DNA of 64,000 nt from positions 8,556,001 through 8,620,000 of the forward strand of contig NC_071332.1 in NCBI RefSeq assembly GCF_010183535.1. The letters are read 5' to 3'. This stretch comes from Caenorhabditis remanei. Taxonomy: Eukaryota; Nematoda; Chromadorea; Rhabditida; Rhabditidae. Shown here piece after piece: positions 1 to 12,136 of the stretch. Under the pieces are notes generated by a model that was not told the origin of the DNA, did no database searches, and was given only the letters and a program-made list of their open reading frames with translations. A program made the position numbers and the translations under genes. The stretch's first letter is position 1. Each line of letters begins with the position of its first letter.

Positions 1-909
1 CCAACTCATTTGGTGATCTAGTTAATGACTCTTTAAGCCCTCCTTTAACAATGAAATGCTCTCTCCATTCTTTGCTCAGTCAGACCAATATGGTGATAAA
101 ACCGTACTCTCTCCTCTTTTTAATTCAAAAAAGTTCCCACACTGAATAGGTTTATTGTCAGTGCGTGCCGCCCGTCGTGGACCTATACATGGTCTCTGAG
201 TTCTTCTTTTTGCCTTTCCGTTGCCTTGTTGAGTCATATCTTTTGGCGGGAAATGGTCTTCTTTTCAAATGTTTCTTCTTTTTTGGTAATTCTGGGAAAC
301 TGATGATATCATCATCTTTTTATCAGTTTTCGGAGAGTTTTTATGTTTTTACTTGTGTGGTTACTGAAATGTTTCAGAACAAATAGTACGGAAAAAAGTA
401 GGTGAAACGGGAACAAGTCCTAAAAATGATAAGACTTTTGTTTGAAAACAGCAGTTACTGAAAAAACTCATTTTGATTAGTCGGAAGTTTCTAGAACTTT
501 TTCCGTAATAATTAAGTTATACCTGTCTACCGTCCCGTATCGAAAACCTTGCCAATTCGCTAATTGTTTTCAGTTCCATCTGAGATGATTCTGACTCAAA
601 AATTTAAAGAATTCAGCATCAGAGCATTTTTACCCGATTCCCACCCGTTTTCAACTCAATAGTGTTCTGTCGGTAAGATGAAACGATGAATCTTTCATTT
701 GATTATTTATGCAGACACGCTTATAATAGGCATACAAAACTCCTTTTGATGATAACGTTCTGTCCGTCTTTTTATCACCGCTGACCCTCTTCCTCCCTCG
801 CTTTTTCGTGCGGCAATCCTCCTTTTTTCTTTCCGATTTCTATTCCTTTTTTACTCCGTTCCCTTTCTTTTTCGTTTTGTTTTCATTCAGATACTTTCAG
901 ACCTTATGA
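1..909. promoter_or_regulatory. Upstream region of vab-8
   Basis: No convincing coding exon is visible here. The stretch is AT-rich with pyrimidine tracts. Just before the vab-8 start two tandem acceptor-like sites occur, TTTTCATTCAG ending at 890 and ATACTTTCAG ending at 900, only 9-19 nt ahead of the ATG. That is the usual arrangement for a trans-splice acceptor or the last 5'UTR exon in Caenorhabditis. Short open frames in the region have no recognisable features. Confidence 0.5.
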
Positions 910-3900
910 ATGGAGGCATGCACAAGTAAGAGCTCGCTGCTGCTTCATTCGCCGTTGCGAACGATCCCAAAAGTGAGTTTCCATGCTTTTGAACAAAAAT
1001 TTCTGTAGAAATAGACATCAGAAATAAGAAAATAATAAGAATGTTACGATGAATCCCATGAATGCTTTTCAAATGTTCCATTTTCAGCTCCGACTATGTG
1101 CAACTATCAGTAGTGAAGACGTTGCATACGGAAGATGTAATCTCACGGATCAACATCTTCAAATCGAAGGAAAAAACTATTCGAAGACAACATTTGATCA
1201 CATCTTCAGAACAGATGCCACACAAGATGATATGTACTCAGCATTCCTTTCCGATACCATCAATTCAGTTTTCGCTGGAAATGATGCTACCGTATTGGCT
1301 ATGGGTGCAAAGGCAAATGGTAAGGATTTTCAATCTTGATTGGAAAAAAGTCTGATCAGTTGAGACAATTGTAAAGTTGATTCTACTTGGTTTCACGGCC
1401 GTTACTCTCAAGGTTCTTAGCGTCGTCAAAGCTAAGGTAACCTTGGATTTCCCACGCAATTCTTTACTTATTTTCATTCGTCAAGTTTCAAAACATTTTA
1501 TTTTCATTGAAATTGAGACAATTAGAGTTTGGCTGTAATTTTAGAAATTATCTGTTAACTTTTCCAGGAAAAGATGAACGATTGTACGGGAACAGTGTTT
1601 CAAGAAACGGGTTAGTCCAGATGGCGATTACTCAATTGATGAGTGCTCTTGATGAGAATAAGTGAGTGTCTATATTATCTGAATTCATCCAATTACTCAA
1701 TTTTCAGAGACCCAGAAGAACGGATTCAGGTCCGAATGTCTGCAATTATGGTGTCACAAAAAGACTCTTCGATTGTTGATTTATTGAGTCCATTCAACCC
1801 AGATCCACGTCATCGAGTGGTCAAAATAGTGGATGATGCGAAAACTGGAGTATTTATTGACAATGAGAGTGAAATTCGTGTAGAGTCGATTGATCAAGCA
1901 CTGTTTTACCTGAATACTGCAGTGGATCACAGATTGATTCGTCAGTTTCTCTTTTTTGAGTTTTCAAAAATCAAACCTGAATTTCAGAAGACGAGCAATC
2001 CCATCGAACGAGTCACGTGTTCATATCATTGAGTCTTTATTCCTATAAAATGGGTGACAAAATGCAAGGAGGACGTCGTCGATTATGCTTCTTGGATATG
2101 GGTATTGGAGAGAGAAATTCAACAAACGGAGGGATGACAATGCCAGCATTGGGAAGTATTCTGTTGGCAATGGTACAGAGGAATAAACATATTCCATCGA
2201 GGTGAGTGGAGATACCGTATCTTCAAAATGACACGTGCTACATTCATTACCCTAAATTCCCACTTAATCTCAATCAACCTTCCACTTTTTCCTCTTCTAC
2301 CGGCGGAAAGATTAAGGAAGATTGTCTAGTCACCTTTTTATTTATTACCACTTTTTATTGAACCAGTTGTCATTCGGATCGTTAAGAATCTCACTTGAGA
2401 GGAGGTGAGTATGGAGAGAGAGACGGCGCCGCGCTTCCAACATGGGTCCGTTAGTAGAACATCAAAGAGAAGAAGCCGCTCATTCCGCGCGAGGAGCCAA
2501 AAGGATTAGATGAATTGGTGTCGTTTTTGATTTCACTATAAAGATGGTACCTTCTGATGTTTTTGAGACGGAGAATGAGGAGAGGAAGATGGAGATGAAA
2601 GGGAAGTGATGACACTTTCATTGGTAAAAAACGGAAGGAGAAGAAGGGAAAAGGAAGAGTGATGTGGACAGGAAATAAAAAAAAACCGATGAAATGAATA
2701 GAACATTTCTTTGTACTGTCATTTTTTGGAAATCTCAACATTTTGTTCTTTCTCTCAAACTTTTCTAATTAAAATTTCGACAAACAAAATAAGAAAACTT
2801 TTTGAAAACACTCATCAATTAATCAAACTTGTTCTGCTTCTCGGTCTGTTTTGTCGGTGAATATTCCTTTTCCGGTTGCCGACGGAAGAAGTTGTTCTTA
2901 TGTTCCCTCGGGAACGAAATGAATTTTTCGTCTTGACCACCCCCAATCCCTCTCTTTCCTTTCTCTTCTCCTTCTTTTTGATGTCATCGTACAGAGAGAA
3001 TAAATAACAAATTGCTGCGGCTCCCGCCTACTACAAGAAACACAAACACAGCAGTTCTTTCTGGGGAATTGAAAGTTTGACAAGTGTCTGAATGTGTCAA
3101 AGTAGAAGCAGATAAAATGAAATTCTCTTACTATTTTTTGACTTTTTACAGGGACTCTTCGGTGTGTCAACTCATTCGATGTGCATTGAGCACGTCAAGA
3201 TTCACAACGTTCGTTTTTTCATTTGGATCCAAGAACGACGATAACGAAAACATTGCTCATTTGGCTTGTAAGATTGCAAGAACGAGAGCGAAGAGTGTGA
3301 TGGGACACGGACGAAAAACTTCTGGAGTAAGTTTCATTCAGAAACCTATAAATGCTGGTTCTGAAATTAATTCGGACTATTGTATATGCAAAACTGACCG
3401 ATTGAGCTGTTAGCCAAGAATTTTCGAACTGTGCTAAATTTTCAGCCATAAGGAAATATTCAAACCAATATGCTGTTACTTCTAGAACATTTTCCCATTT
3501 CCCACAAATCCTCTCCCCCAACAAAAGTACATTTTCTCCCTTGAGTACTTGGCAACTTCCCACGAATTTCCTCCAAGTTGTCTGTTTGATTAAGAAAAGG
3601 TCATTACATAACCGGTTTCTACTGTAAGTGAGAACATCACTGCTTCCCTCGATACCATTGCAATAGTTTCTAAAATTAAGAACATCCAATCATTCTTTGA
3701 CCTTCTCCTACCTTTATATAATTTTGTACTCATCTTTTCGTTTTCCTCATAAAATCCGGTCCGTGGAAGCAGCAGCAGCATAACCTAAATATTAATATCG
3801 CGCAGCAAACATAATACCATAATCGAAATTTGATCCTCTTTTGTATGAATGCTGATGCTTGTATTATAGATTTCATGTTTACAAAGAAAAAACACTCCCG

Positions 3901-6900
3901 ACACTTCTTCCGCGTTATTTTTGTTCCGCTCGTCTTTTTCCGCCTCTCATTTGTTTTTTTTTTCCCGTCGCAATATGGAAAATTTCAGACATTTACCTCT
4001 GGAACAATGGATTCAAATGCTTCATCCTCATCATGCGGAACGACTACAATCACACCAGGAGGAACTCCTCGAACACAGAGAAGATTCGAATTAGAATCAG
4101 GTTCAGAACTGAGTGCAGCTGAAACAGTCATATTTCTGGGACCAAGTTGTTCAAGAACTGCGTCACCAGCATCCACAACAAGTGAGTTTGAATAGAGAGA
4201 CGGGGTTTTCGGAAGAAGATTAATTGACTGAGATCTGATTTACGAGCCGCCCGCATTTTTTTTTTCATTTTTCTCGTTCGCATCTCGCTATCTCCTCTCA
4301 TCATTATCATTGTTATTTTTTCGAGGAAGCCACCACTCGGGTTATATAGTTTTAGAGCTTTCAATCGCATTCTTTTCGACTTTTGTTGCTCAGAACTCGT
4401 CTGAAAGTCTATTACTGGTTTCTAAAACTCTATTACTGGTTTCTAGAACTGAATTATTTAACTTCAAGTCCCGGAAAACGGAAAAATTCCTATTCAAAAA
4501 TATCATGATTTCATATCAGCAAACTCGAGTAGCTTTTTTTCAAGAAGATATCTGGTTTTTGAAGTTTTACTATCACAATCTCCTGACTAACTGGAGGTGA
4601 TAGATCAAAAAATTTCTCCAATTGTTTTGGTTATCTGAAAATAGTGTCACATGGTGTCAATTGGGTGAGAATTCTTTGACTTCAAAACGTTCAGTGACTG
4701 TTCAAATGAGGTGATAATTCAACCTGTGAGTACTATCTTTGGCGGTTCTCTTTTTGCTTAATCGACCTCCATACCCATGTCATGAAAAGAGTAATAACAA
4801 GAGTTTGTTGGTTTCTTAAATGAGTTGTTTCGAGGGCACTTCGAGGGGGCACAAAACGGAAAAAGTGACACGACGAAACCATCATCAATCATTTCTCATT
4901 TCTTCAGTTCTTCTTGTTTCTCGGTGGATCTTTTCCTTCTTATTGTGTGTGGAGCAAGGAGACACTCGGCTGTCACATACACCATATTTTTGTTACCCTT
5001 TATTTCCGCACCGTGTTTCTTGTTTTTCTTTTTGTAACATTTTGTATGTAATTTAGGTTAGTCGAATGCTTTAGAATATCTAGAAAGGTTACCGTATACC
5101 CATATTGGCAATTCGAAATCAGTCCGGTTGAAATTTTAGAGCTAGTGAAACTTTTTTGGAAACAAAGATTTTAAAACAAAGAAACACATTTTAATTCTTA
5201 GATGTTAAAGTTCTCATCTTCCCATTCTTGATCAGTATTTTCCGAATGTTTCAATTTCCTAACAGTTGCCTTTCTGGTTCCCACCATATCTAATCTAACT
5301 ATTCCAATAAATACCCATGTGCTTGTCATAACCCTTTACTCTTTTTTCTTTCTTCTCCGTCCCACGTTTTCCTTGAAAACGTTCCCTCTGTGTGCAATTC
5401 GAAAGCTATAAAAGTTGTATCCGGCTGTTAGAGTTTGATAAAGTAGTAGCATTCGATAGTATACTGGATAGCTCAATCCAACACACAACACAACTATAAA
5501 ATCGCCCTCCCAGCCCCCACCGCTGTCATCGTTCGATCAGATGCTCTTAGAGATTGTCTGCCAGAGATTGAGATAGCCTCAGGGAAATTTGGCGGTAAAT
5601 CTGTTGGAGGCGGTCTTCTTCTTACCTCCCCTCGTCACATACCGATTGTAAACATCTCTGACCGCCTAAAAGGTCCGGTGCACAGACCAGGCCATCCCCC
5701 TCGCCCCCACTCATAAAACATCTCACCTCGGCTCATCTCTGCTCACCAGATTAAAGAGTTGCGCGAGAAGAACGGTATTAGACTGTCGGTCTCTCTTTTA
5801 ATTCTCTATTCTGGTCCCACTTTCTCAACACTTTCTATTCTGAGAGTATCATGTTGCTTTTCGAGAGGTCACACTCTTTCTTTCCTCAAGGTAATATTCT
5901 AATTTTGGATTCATACAGTCTCGAGAGAATTCCTCTGTGGGCATTTTCTGAAATGAATTATTAACTATATATGAATAAATATTCTCTTATTTCAGTTCCA
6001 TCCACACCAACATCAATCCGTCCACTCCATCGGACGACTCGGAATCACAGCGGTCCGGAGCCGTTGAGCAAACCTCTGAGTGTCGAGACAAAGGTAAGAA
6101 ATTTTGAATTAAAAAATAAAAATACGATCTCAAAATAGAACGGATGGTATAATTGAAAAACTGAAATCAGATCAAAGTTCATATTTCTAGTTTTTACTAG
6201 AGCAATAGCTATTAGCTCTGCCGAGCCAGAATATCAAACAAGTTTGAGTTTTGTGATTTTTAAGAATTTCAAAGATTCGGACACTTCTGAATTTCTGTTT
6301 CACTTGGAAAAGTGTATCATCTTGACTCTTACTCTTCTGGGTTTCAAACCTATTCCATTTTGATACTCAATTCTTCCCACTTGACAATATGCTCACTTCA
6401 TCAAGCTTTTTGTCGGTACCTCCTTTCATTGATACATTTCTCTGTCAACAATCTCATCTATTGTTTCCAAATAAAGTGCCTTGGTCCCCCTTCATCATTA
6501 TAACAATCCTTCCGGTGTTCACATGAAGCGGAAGAGCCTTCACCTATAGAAACGTGTCAAAGAGTGCTCCGCTCGCGCGAAGATCTAATTAAGTGAGAGC
6601 AAACATGTGCGGAAAAGAATCAGAGGAAAAAGAAGACAGGGGAGATTCCAATAGACCACGAAATGGTGGAAAAGGGCAGAGTTGAAGGTGCAATATGATA
6701 TCTTGTTGCTCAATCCGTGTTGTTTTTGAAAGAGTTTTTATGTTACTATGTAGTTTTCAGTGAATCAGGTAGATATCTACATCATGTTTTTCCATGAGAC
6801 TATGCAAATAATAGTATTGCATATATACAACAATGTTTACTCAAACGTCTCTCTTTCAAGTCTTTTTTCGAACCGCCTGAGCTGTAGTTGGATACCTTTT

Positions 6901-9900
6901 TGGATAGCTGTTGTGGTATAGCCACTTGAGATTCGGGGCCATTGTTTCTGGGTTACTGTATCAAAGAGCTAGAATTCGAATCAGTTTTTGAATATTTTCT
7001 AACAAAATTTTGGAAGTTTTTGTTTCTTTTTTTGACCGAATTCAAACAGAGGTATCTTGGAAAAGTAATGATTCGGAATTGAATTTCTGGAACTGGAGTC
7101 ACAGGAACCGTAATTTTCCTCTCAAGTTCAAATCATTTGGACTTTGCTCTTCTTCAACCTTTCCCAACCAACAAATTCAAAAACAACTTCATAATCATTG
7201 GATATTTGTTCCCTGTCACATAATTATGCAATCGTCATAAATTTTCCACACCTTTCTCGGCCCAAGACCACGCTCATATCTTCAATCCATAAAAACTTGG
7301 TGGCGCAACTCGAAACATCGTCGGCACTCTTTATCTCACCGCCGACCCATACATTTTTATCTTTATTCATCTACTCTTCGATGGTTTTCTCACAACGTCA
7401 CACCTGTTGCTTTCATACTTTTATGACATGTTATTGTTGGTCGTCTGCGGGGGAAACTGAGAGCACATTCGAACCCAATTCACTAGTTTTTCTGATGCTC
7501 TTCGTTCCAACGGATGTTCCATCTCTTCCCAGGATGTAGGTCATTTGGAATGTAATATAAACTGGTGTTGGTGCAAACTGGTGGAAAAGGACGACCCTAT
7601 TTCTCCTTCTCGACCGCCGTGTCAAATGTAAACAATTTGTCTCCGTACTATGTACATCCGATGATGATTTGCACTTTTGAATTAAAATTATGAGGGCGGA
7701 GTTATGCGGAGAAAAGAAGAAATGAAGAGAAGGAGCAGTAACAGCCTCTCCTTATTTGAACTAATTTGGACATGGATTGAGCTAGTTTTCGAATTCTAAA
7801 AGAATGATCAAGATGCGGCATCTACAGTAATCCAATGACCATAAATTCTCCCTTGTCATTTCCGGTTTGGCTTATCAAGATCTGTACTCTTTCTCTTCCC
7901 AAAAGTACCGAATGTTCGTCAATAATTCAACTTGCCATGCTAGCCCTAAACTATCCTTTTACGATCAATCTTCCGCCTTCATTTCCGTTCGACAGTCTCA
8001 TTTTCTTGACACAAACAGCCTCAATACCTCCCGTAAAACTTGACAATAACTGTTCTCTGCTATGAAAGAAAGTTTTGGCCATTTTCTGTTTGGTTTCTCT
8101 GTCACTGTAATGACGATTTGATAAGTTTATTGCTAACTGTGGTGTGTTTCTGAACATAAGGTCTGAAAGTCAGCAACTGTTAGACCTAAGTGTTCAAATA
8201 ATCGAATCATAAAATGTTTACTGTGAATATTAAGTTTTTCGTGTCTGATCTAATATGAAAAAGATTTAGAGTCCTTCATTTATTCTAAGTGGTCAGTATA
8301 TTTTGTGTAAAACGGCCACTTAGTTGACCTAGACTTATTTTTTTTAAAGTCCGAATCGTTCCTCACTTCAATTATCATCATCATAAACCTCCGCTTCGCA
8401 GACAAATTCCAACTTTCCCCATCAATAAAAAAGTAATTTCAGTCTTCACCAACACACAACTGTCACGACGGTTGTATTCACTCGATCCCGCCCATGCTTC
8501 GTGGGCACACTCCATTCCTATCACCTCATCTAAAACTGTACGACGAGCTGTGCTCCCCTCCGAGTTCTTCTTGCACATCACCTGTTCCTCCGGCTGCATT
8601 CGGTGGAAAGACTGCAGAGGTGAGAGAGTTCTTTCGTTTTGTTTAGGGAATTAGGTGTCATCATAAGCTATCTGGATATGAGACTGAGGTATCCGATGAC
8701 AGAGGTGTCACTGAGTGGTACGTCATAACAAAACTTCAATTCTTGTCTAGGTGTCAAGAATTTCCAGAAATCATTTTTAGACAATAGATAATAACAATAA
8801 AAAAGTGGTGCAGAATTTCAGAAATGTTTTGAGGAAGTATCATATTAATCTGACTTCTAGTTGTCTCAGGTCAAAACTAAGAATCATTCACACCTATCGT
8901 CACTCAAAATGCTCCGTTCCTATATTCTCCTATCCGAATTTCAGAGGCGTGACGACTTCGGAATCATGATTGCTCAACCAAGTATCCCACTAATGAAGGC
9001 TAAATCCAGGTAAGCTATTTTTCTGAAAGATTTGAACCCTGAATGAAATCCTCGAACCGTTGTCAATTTTTGATCCTCCCTCGATTCTCTAGACATTCAT
9101 TCACTATCAGACAGCTGATATATAGTGAGAATGAATCAAAATCAACTCGATCATCGACACATTTCACATCTTGTCAAGCATCTTCTCCCCTTCTATTCTC
9201 ATATATCTTTATCTCTTCAAGTACTCTTTCTTGTTCTATTTCTATTGCACACTCACTAACACTAACACATTCTCCGTCCGTTTCACATACACACAAGATG
9301 CATTTCGTCTCATTTCACTTCGAACACACGGCACGGAGTCATTTCGGCAGCCGGGTGGCATCATCACAAAAGTGAAATCATTTCGAACGAACTTTCTCTT
9401 CCTGATTTGAAAAAGGTTTCTGAGCGAGATGCCTCAAACTTCTGCTTTATTCGAAATTCGAAGATCTCAAATCACTTTGATGGAGTATTTTAAGTACACC
9501 TGGCAGAGATTAATGTAAATTTTTCACTTTTTTCTGAAAAAAATCTGTAAAGATCTAGAGTTTTTTTTCCGATAGTTTCTTGAACTTTAGTTCATTTTGT
9601 CTTCTGTTTTCTCAAAAAAAAATTGGCGACTGTATAGGGATTATCATACTCTCAGATCTCCTCTTTCTCCATCAATTCTCATTCTGTAGGTACAACTTGG
9701 ACGATGGTAAAATGAAGCAGATCATGCAATGGATGGAAACATCTGAAGCTCCGCCAATTCTGTTCTCCTCCCCATGCTATGAAAACTCTGCTACAAGTGT
9801 AGAAGAACTCCGTGAATGTGTTGGAATACTGTCTCATCCTCTTGAAGATATAATTGAACAAGAAGAGGAATCCATGAGAACGTCTACGGTAACAACGGGC

Positions 9901-11608
9901 GGTTCAAAGAAAGATCATCCATTGAGAATTCTGAGCAAACAAGACTTGAACATCGACCCGGAGATGAAAGATAAAGTGAGTTTTTCTGTTGTTATTAGTG
10001 TAATGAAAATAGAAGAAAAACAGGTGGTAGCTCAACCTTTTTGTTAACTAATTGCATTTACAGCAAGACGAAACTGAACTAGAACTCGTGATGGCTGCTT
10101 CACTCTCTTCAATGCGTTCTCACGATATTCTTGCCAAGCTGGAAGCGATGAGAATGGCTCAGAATGGAAATATTGGAACATCTCAATCGAACACAGATAT
10201 GGATATATCTGAAATGGATGTTTATAGAAGAGCGAGTCATTTGGAAGAGTATGCGATGCAGAGAGTCAGAGAAATTGAGGATAATAAGATGAAGAATAAG
10301 AAGAAAGTGAAGTTGGGATTGAATTGTTGCCAGCAACAAAGTATGATTTCTTCTGGAAGTACAGTAGTCGATTGGAGTCAGATTGAGAAAAAGAAGTGAG
10401 TTTTTCAGGAGTCTTGTTCATATTTTCATCTATTCTTGTTTCAGAGAAAGAGAACGTGAAGTCATTGAAGAAGAAAAACGTAAGGAGATTCTTAGAGAAC
10501 GAAGAGCAAAACTCAAAATCACGGAACTCGAGATTAAAAGAGAAAGAAATCTCATTGACAAGGAACTTGACGACAAAAAGGGAATTGCCAACTCAATTGC
10601 CCGTCAACTCCAACACTTTTCGTTGTCACCTTGTCGCGGTGGGCGAACTCATCGATCAGTGTCAACTCATCGCATTGACCCACCTAATGCTTCTCTTCCA
10701 TCTACCCCAACCATGTCTCATAAGAAGCCGATTGGAGGAAGTCTCGCGAAACTCAGTGCTTCTGGAGCATCTGGATCTGGACCTCCATCATCTCCGGCTC
10801 TCGGATATCATCAGAGTTTACCAAGACACTCGAAGCTTCCAACTGCTGTGAATGGAAGACGTGCTTCTGCGGAAAGAGAACGAAAATCGAACAAGTCTTC
10901 GAGAAATTCAAGTTCAAAAGAAAGAAGATCAAGTGGAAGCAAAGAAGAGTTGCAATGGAGAAGTCCTTATGCTCAAATGACTTCTCCAAAAGCTTATGGA
11001 GGGCCAGGAACGTCATCTTCTGGAAGAGGATCGAGTGCTCCTGGGTCTGATTTTGAGACTCCAGTTGTATCGACAACTGAGAAGTCTACAAATGGAACAA
11101 TGCCAAGGTCGAAGAGACAAAGTTATTCGGCATCATCCGGATACGAGTCTGCCAACGATTATCATATTTATGGTGAGTTTCTCGCTCTTTCATTCTTTCT
11201 AAAAGTCAACGAACATTTAATTTTCAGCAACGACGAACAAGAAAGCAAATATTCTTGACAAGAAGCGAAACGAAGAGAAGCTTTCACTGGTTCGACAGGC
11301 GGACGAGATCCGCCATCGACAGTGGCAATTGAAAAAAGAGCTCGAAGAAGCGAAACGAGCGATTGGACAAGAAGATGATGCAAAGTGAGTAAGCCTATTT
11401 TACTACTTTTTCCGCTCTACCTACACTATATATTTTTCTTTTCTTCAACATTGTTTATTTCAGAATGATTGCAAACTCGAGTGATCAACGACTGAACGGG
11501 TTGAGTCGAACGACAATGATCGATGCGATGCTTCAAGAGAATCGAATTCTTGAAAAGAGACTTGTAGCGTGTCGAAATCATTCAATGCTTGTTACCACTT
11601 TTATCTAG
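910..11608 (+). CDS. vab-8: VAB-8-like atypical kinesin (KIF26 type)
   Basis: I read 15 exons: 910-972, 1088-1319, 1568-1661, 1708-1940, 1988-2201, 3152-3326, 3989-4181, 5996-6093, 8443-8619, 8945-9009, 9690-9975, 10064-10395, 10445-11172, 11228-11384 and 11464-11608. All phases agree, giving about 1,063 residues. C. elegans VAB-8L is close to that length. The N-terminal third is a degenerate kinesin motor: the P-loop reads GAKANGKD, the switch I region SHRTSH and the switch II region DMGIGE. The remainder is Ser/Pro-rich, then a charged coiled coil (exons 12-14, [14 protein letters not shown]). In C. elegans VAB-8 acts in neurons to direct posterior cell and growth-cone migration, and a short C-terminal isoform also exists. 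The last residues are 47 codons in exon 15, ending at TAG. The gene converges on myo-3, as in C. elegans cosmid K12F2. Confidence 0.92.
4182..8442 (+). other. Two large vab-8 introns flanking exon 8
   Basis: Introns 7 (4182-5995) and 8 (6094-8442) are far longer than the others and contain no convincing coding sequence, RNA gene or transposon. A TATAAAA occurs at 5407-5413 within intron 7. Such introns are plausible places for regulatory elements or an internal promoter for a short isoform, but this is inference only. Confidence 0.35.
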
Positions 11609-12136
11609 ATTATTCTTTCCATTTTTCCCCGATCAATCCAGGTGTTTTTATCTCTTTTTCCCCGTATTTTTACATTGTTGCCACTCCGGAAAATCATCAG
11701 TTTTATGTGTTTTTATTCATAAGTTAACGACGAAATATTATTGATTAACTCTGCTATATCTACTCGGTTTTAATAAACTCATTTGTCTTTTATAACACGT
11801 TTTTCTTTGTTTTTAGAAGCAGAATTAAATTAAGAATCTCATCAATAACAATGAACGGCTTCTAGACAAGACTGTCATATAACTCGTTGCTTCGACTGCT
11901 TATAACTTCTGAAAGTTGAAGTGTTCGGGCAGTCATCTCTACAGTTCTGAAACGTTTTCAAGAATTTTCAGATCACACGGTTTATTATAAGAAAAAAAGA
12001 ATTGTGAATGAATCAGGAAATGTAAAAGTGTTTGGTGGCGGGTCAAAAATAATGATGGCTTGAAACAGATTGATCATATTTTTGTACAGAGAATAATATT
12101 TTTGATGGTGATGGATATGAATTTAAGGCATTTAGT
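11609..12136. terminator. Convergent 3' region of vab-8 and myo-3
   Basis: This 528-bp stretch holds the 3'UTRs of the two convergent genes. On the plus strand an AATAAA (inside TTTTAATAAACTC near 11770) is a likely vab-8 cleavage signal. Nothing else recognisable is present. Confidence 0.5.

Noticed and set aside
7010..7540. Open frames in vab-8 intron 8
   Set aside because: Unrelated short translations without splice phase or family support.
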